Below, one piece after another: positions 60,749 to 64,000 of a DNA stretch of 64,000 nucleotides (position 1 is its first letter; each line of letters begins with the position of its first letter). The translations under genes and the position numbers were made by a program. The DNA is from Thalassobacterium sedimentorum (lineage in GTDB: Bacteria > Verrucomicrobiota > Verrucomicrobiia > Opitutales > Coraliomargaritaceae): assembly GCF_031127905.1 (NCBI RefSeq), contig NZ_JARXIC010000008.1, forward strand, positions 1 to 64,000, written 5' to 3'. Below the pieces are notes generated by a model that was given only the letters and a program-made list of their open reading frames with translations, did no database searches and was not told where the DNA came from.

Positions 60749-62170
60749 TTGGTTATTCTTGGATTAGAGCAGAAGCTTTTTTCACTGCAACCCTGTTTGA
60801 CGGTAGCTCAATCACTGGGCGACGCTGCAGAAATTGTCCCTTTCGCCGAAGAATTACTCCGTGAAAAAGCCTGTGTCGATTTCGATGCGTTACAGGAGCT
60901 GGTGGGAATCGCCTATGAAAAAGCGCAGAATGAAAGCGCGCCTCAGGATCCATTTACTTCCTTCTCCAGTCGCTTGACACCCGCTTCGGAGATCAAACCT
61001 CAGGGCGCATTTCAGCTACCGAATTCGATGCCCGACATGAATCGCCTGCATAGTATCGAAGAGCGTCAGCAAGCAACTGAATTGATGCGCCAACTGCTTC
61101 CTGCCATCCACGAAATGGGTGGCACAGACCTACATCTCTGCGCGGGAGCTCGTCCCTTTGTGCGTCATAACCGCATGTTAAAATATTTGCATGAGCAGCC
61201 CTTATCTGCGATGAGCTCCCGAATTCTAAATTTAGCACTGCTCACCGATGCGCAACTCAACGAGTTTGAAGCGACACAGGATTTAGACCTTGCGCTCACG
61301 CTGGGGCTGCGAAAGCGCTACCGAGTGAACTTACTTTCCCACCAACAAGGCATAGCAGGCACCTATAGAATGATCCCCAACAAGGTGCCACGCCTGGTGG
61401 AACTCGGGTTTGAAGACTTGGCACCAATTCGCAAATTACTCACTTATCCCAATGGTCTAATACTAGTCGCGGGCCCCATATGCTCGGGTAAAAGTGTGAC
61501 GCTGGCAGCGATGATTGACGACATCAACTGCGCACGTGAGGAACATTTGATTGCAGTGGAAGAGCCGATTGAAATCGTGCAAACCTCAAAAAGCTGTCAA
61601 ATCACACAGCGTGAAGTGGGTGCTCACACCCATAGCTTCGCAGGGGCGCTCAAGAGTGCACTGCGTCAAGATCCGGATATTATTGTCATTGGCGAGCTTC
61701 GAGACTTGGAAACCATTGAAATGGCAATAACCGCATCTGAGACCGGGCACCTTGTCATCGGCACCTTACACACCAGCGACGCGGCCAACACACTGAATCG
61801 CATATTGGATGTATTTCCCGCGTCACAACAAACCAATATACGTATAATGCTCTCTCATGCCCTCAGGGGGATCATATGCCAGCGTCTAGTAGCTGCCAGC
61901 GATGGGCAGATGGCATTGGCCTATGAGCTTTTACTCAATAACACAGCAGTTCGCAGCTTAATTCAGGAAAATAAATCAGAGGGCCTCGTCAATGTCATGG
62001 AAACTGGCGCAGCGGAAGGAATGCGCTTAATGGATAAATCAATCTTATCGCTCTGGGAAAGCGATCGAATTAGTGACGAAGTGGCCCTCACAAACCTCAG
62101 AAGTGATATGAAACGCGCACAGCTGCGTGAACTCATTATGCTGCAAAAGCCCACGCATTTGTCTAATTAA
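60749..62170 (+). CDS. PilT/PilU-like ATPase 1, with N-terminal extension
   Basis: The protein has about 473 residues from the TTG at 60749, which has CAGGAG nine bases before it. A TTG at 60728 is an alternative. The first 110 residues are a helical extension not found in PilT. The core shows GGTDLHL, the Walker A GPICSGKS (249-256 in the longer numbering; most PilT have GPTGSGKS), the Asp-box (HLIAVEEPIE), Walker B IIVIGELRD and the His-box GTLHT. It is followed by a second PilT-like gene (2-bp gap). The pair would power retraction of type IV pili. Confidence 0.82.
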   Translation: MVILGLEQKLFSLQPCLTVAQSLGDAAEIVPFAEELLREKACVDFDALQELVGIAYEKAQNESAPQDPFTSFSSRLTPASEIKPQGAFQLPNSMPDMNRLHSIEERQQATELMRQLLPAIHEMGGTDLHLCAGARPFVRHNRMLKYLHEQPLSAMSSRILNLALLTDAQLNEFEATQDLDLALTLGLRKRYRVNLLSHQQGIAGTYRMIPNKVPRLVELGFEDLAPIRKLLTYPNGLILVAGPICSGKSVTLAAMIDDINCAREEHLIAVEEPIEIVQTSKSCQITQREVGAHTHSFAGALKSALRQDPDIIVIGELRDLETIEMAITASETGHLVIGTLHTSDAANTLNRILDVFPASQQTNIRIMLSHALRGIICQRLVAASDGQMALAYELLLNNTAVRSLIQENKSEGLVNVMETGAAEGMRLMDKSILSLWESDRISDEVALTNLRSDMKRAQLRELIMLQKPTHLSN

Positions 62171-62172
62171 CG

Positions 62173-63276
62173 ATGCCGCTCATCGACCAGTATCTGCACC
62201 AACTCCTGGATCGTGAAGGTTCCGATCTACATCTCTCCATAGGCACCCCCATCAGAGCCCGTATCTCCGGAGCAATTAAGAACCTGGATGACACGCCATT
62301 GACAGCAGACCGCTTGACGCGAATGCTAAAAGAGCTCTGTAAATCTGACAAATGGGCAGAATTCAAAACATCAAAAGAACTGGATTTCGCATATGGCATA
62401 GAGACAGGAGATCGCTTTCGAGCGAATTTTTTCTACAATCACTGGGGTATCGCAGCTGTGCTACGCTTGATTCCAGCAGAAATTAAATCTTTTAAAACGC
62501 TAGCACTCCCCGAAGTCATTCAAACACTGTGTTTTGCACGCTCTGGCTTAGTATTTGTCACCGGCCCGACTGGCAGCGGAAAATCCACCACTCTGGCCGC
62601 GATGATCGATTTAATAAATGAGCAGTGCCGCAAGCACATTATCACCATTGAAGACCCAGTCGAATTCGTCCATACAAACAAGGAAAGCGTCATAGTACAC
62701 CGTGAAGTCGGCGAGCACTGTCACTCATTCGCCGCGGCTCTAAACGGAGCCATGCGGGCGGATCCAGACATTTTGCTGGTCGGCGAAATGCGCGATGCGG
62801 AAACGATCCGCTTAGCACTCAATTGTGCCTCAATGGGCATGCTCGTATTTGGAACACTCCACACTAATAACGCACCGATGACAATTGATCGGGTCATTGA
62901 CGCCTTTCCATCAGATGAACAAAACCAAGTCAGGACGATGCTAGGGGCCAGTCTAAACGGCGTGATCTCACAAATACTTTGCAAAAAAATATCTGGTGGC
63001 CGCATCGCTGCCCACGAAATACTACTACAGCACGATGCCTTACCCAACTGTATACGCAGTGGTAAAATCAGTCGCATACGTCAGATCATCGAAGGTAGCA
63101 TGCAGCAAGGAATGATCACCATGGATGCCTCATTGGAACGCCTGCTGAAAGCACAACAGATCAGTGCACAAGAAGCCTACATGAAAGCGACTAACAAGAG
63201 TATTTTCGAAAAGCATATGCAGCAAGCGAACAAAGCGCAACGGCTTGGTAACTTTCCGCAAGGCTACGAAATTTAA
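62173..63276 (+). CDS. pilT: PilT-like twitching-motility ATPase 2
   Basis: The protein has 367 residues. It shows GSDLHLSIG (about 16-24), Walker A GPTGSGKST (131-139), the Asp-box HIITIEDPVE, Walker B ILLVGEMRD and the His-box GTLHTNN. Length and order are those of PilT. Its start is 2 bp after the stop of the first PilT-like gene, so the two are one operon. Pilus retraction ATPases often occur as PilT/PilU pairs; which of the two genes is the PilU-like one is not certain. Confidence 0.88.
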   Translation: MPLIDQYLHQLLDREGSDLHLSIGTPIRARISGAIKNLDDTPLTADRLTRMLKELCKSDKWAEFKTSKELDFAYGIETGDRFRANFFYNHWGIAAVLRLIPAEIKSFKTLALPEVIQTLCFARSGLVFVTGPTGSGKSTTLAAMIDLINEQCRKHIITIEDPVEFVHTNKESVIVHREVGEHCHSFAAALNGAMRADPDILLVGEMRDAETIRLALNCASMGMLVFGTLHTNNAPMTIDRVIDAFPSDEQNQVRTMLGASLNGVISQILCKKISGGRIAAHEILLQHDALPNCIRSGKISRIRQIIEGSMQQGMITMDASLERLLKAQQISAQEAYMKATNKSIFEKHMQQANKAQRLGNFPQGYEI

Positions 63277-63285
63277 CCTGCGTCT

Positions 63286-64000
63286 TCAACCAGTGGGTTT
63301 CAGGTAAGTATTCACCAATTCTTCAACGCGTTCTAAACGTAATGGCTTCGTGACAAACTCAACCATTCCCAAACGCAGACAGCGACTCGCCACGTGCTTT
63401 CCAGTGTTGGCAGTGACTGCCACAATTGGCGTCTCCTTATTGAGTAAACTACTTGTTACAATTTCGCGAGTCGTATCAAAGCCATCCATATTCGGCATAC
63501 TCAGATCCATTAAAATAAGATCGAATTTTTGCTTCTGACAGGCACTAATTCCATTGAGACCGTCGTCAGCCGTGTGGACTATAACACCAAAACGCTGCAT
63601 CATTTTCATAATAGTTAACTGATTGATCTTATTATCCTCAACCAGCAAGACTTGCGGTGCTTCCAATGGCACCTCCACAGATACAGCTTCCTCAGTAATT
63701 TGCGTATACTCCAGCAGATCCAAATCTTGAAGCGCTAAAGAAACTCCGATTTCTTGCACAGCAGGCGTCAACATTTGCGCCGCATTTTTAATAAATTGCT
63801 GCTCCTCCTCACTGAGTCGATCGATTGGATAGCGCGCTTCCAAACAAAGTGCACCACACAATCGATGATCGATCAGAACAGCCTCACGTTGCAAAGCAAA
63901 CATACCACGATTTTGAGCAAAATAAGCGTCCAGAGACGATAACGCATCTACAATAATGCACCGCTCCGGCATCGGATCCAACTGCTCTACCTGCCATTGG
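63286..64000 (-). CDS. GAF-plus-receiver signalling protein, C-terminal part (cut by the window edge)
   Basis: The frame is open to base 64000, so the N terminus is outside. The visible 238 residues begin in a GAF-like segment (ALQREAVLIDHRLCGALCLEARYPIDRLSEEEQQFI). They end in a CheY-like receiver with the acidic pocket in LLVEDN, the phosphorylated Asp in ILMDLSMPNMDG and Lys in TKPL. The layout suggests a hybrid kinase or a pilus-linked response regulator. It converges with pilT, 9 bp apart, which may be a functional link to twitching. Confidence 0.75.
   Translation of the reverse strand, partial: QWQVEQLDPMPERCIIVDALSSLDAYFAQNRGMFALQREAVLIDHRLCGALCLEARYPIDRLSEEEQQFIKNAAQMLTPAVQEIGVSLALQDLDLLEYTQITEEAVSVEVPLEAPQVLLVEDNKINQLTIMKMMQRFGVIVHTADDGLNGISACQKQKFDLILMDLSMPNMDGFDTTREIVTSSLLNKETPIVAVTANTGKHVASRCLRLGMVEFVTKPLRLERVEELVNTYLKPTG

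Noticed and set aside
60745-60861. An out-of-frame ATG with CAGGAG before it at the start of the PilT-like gene
   Set aside because: It reads 38 unremarkable codons; the other frame carries the helical extension that joins the PilT domain.

Overview
The window looks like a chromosomal segment of a marine-type member of the Verrucomicrobiota, probably in the Opitutae/Puniceicoccales range. This is inferred from a PEP-CTERM protein, several type I sulfatases, pseudopilin-like proteins of the 'Verru_Chthon cassette' kind, a SASA-type esterase pair, an SSS transporter and a menaquinone gene. I recognised no rRNA, tRNA or CRISPR array.

Region 1 (1-23.4 kb) is a defence and mobile island, almost all on the minus strand. 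From promoter-distal to promoter-proximal it contains three parts. (a) An ankyrin-repeat protein on the plus strand converges on a five-gene operon at 9675-2158: DUF4145-like protein, OLD-type ATPase/TOPRIM nuclease, UvrD-like helicase, an HNH plus double PD-(D/E)XK-like protein, and an SF2 helicase. The central pair has the architecture of Gabija (GajA/GajB); the flanking genes make it larger than the described two-gene system. (b) A composite type I restriction-modification locus runs from hsdM (20749) through hsdS to hsdR (9794). A DUF262/HNH (GmrSD-like) gene, a PD-(D/E)XK plus DUF5655-like gene and a HEPN-like gene sit between hsdS and hsdR. A 125-bp inverted-repeat element flanked by a 12-bp direct repeat separates hsdM from hsdS. 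(c) A primase-like gene and a 5'-truncated DUF3987 helicase remnant follow, with six TGGGAC/GTCCCA boxes between them; this looks like a decayed replication module at the island edge.

Region 2 (23.5-52.5 kb) is a polysaccharide-utilisation region. It encodes two large secreted Asp-box beta-propeller proteins, a CBM9-like lipoprotein, an SSS symporter, a PEP-CTERM protein, two pseudopilin-type proteins, a GH42 beta-galactosidase, two SASA-type acetylesterases, a LacI-family and an AraC-family regulator, a cytoplasmic BNR protein, three sulfatases and a fourth decayed sulfatase. A 15-bp palindrome close to GTTAAACTGTTTTAC occurs seven times in front of these genes, including in front of lacI itself, and defines a probable local LacI-type regulon. 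A roughly 160-residue module recurs three times: once alone with a PEP-CTERM tail and twice fused to a propeller. The substrate is probably a sulfated, acetylated, galactose-containing glycan (inference). The sulfatases and GH42 lack signal peptides, so final trimming is probably intracellular.

Region 3 (52.5-64 kb) is mostly core genome: a short zinc-ribbon protein, a GxxExxY remnant, TolB, an Mrp-type ATPase without the usual CxxC, a MazG-like pyrophosphatase, MetRS, an exported endonuclease/exonuclease/phosphatase protein coupled to menB, SlyX, two PilT-family ATPases and the C-terminal part of a GAF/receiver protein cut by the window edge.
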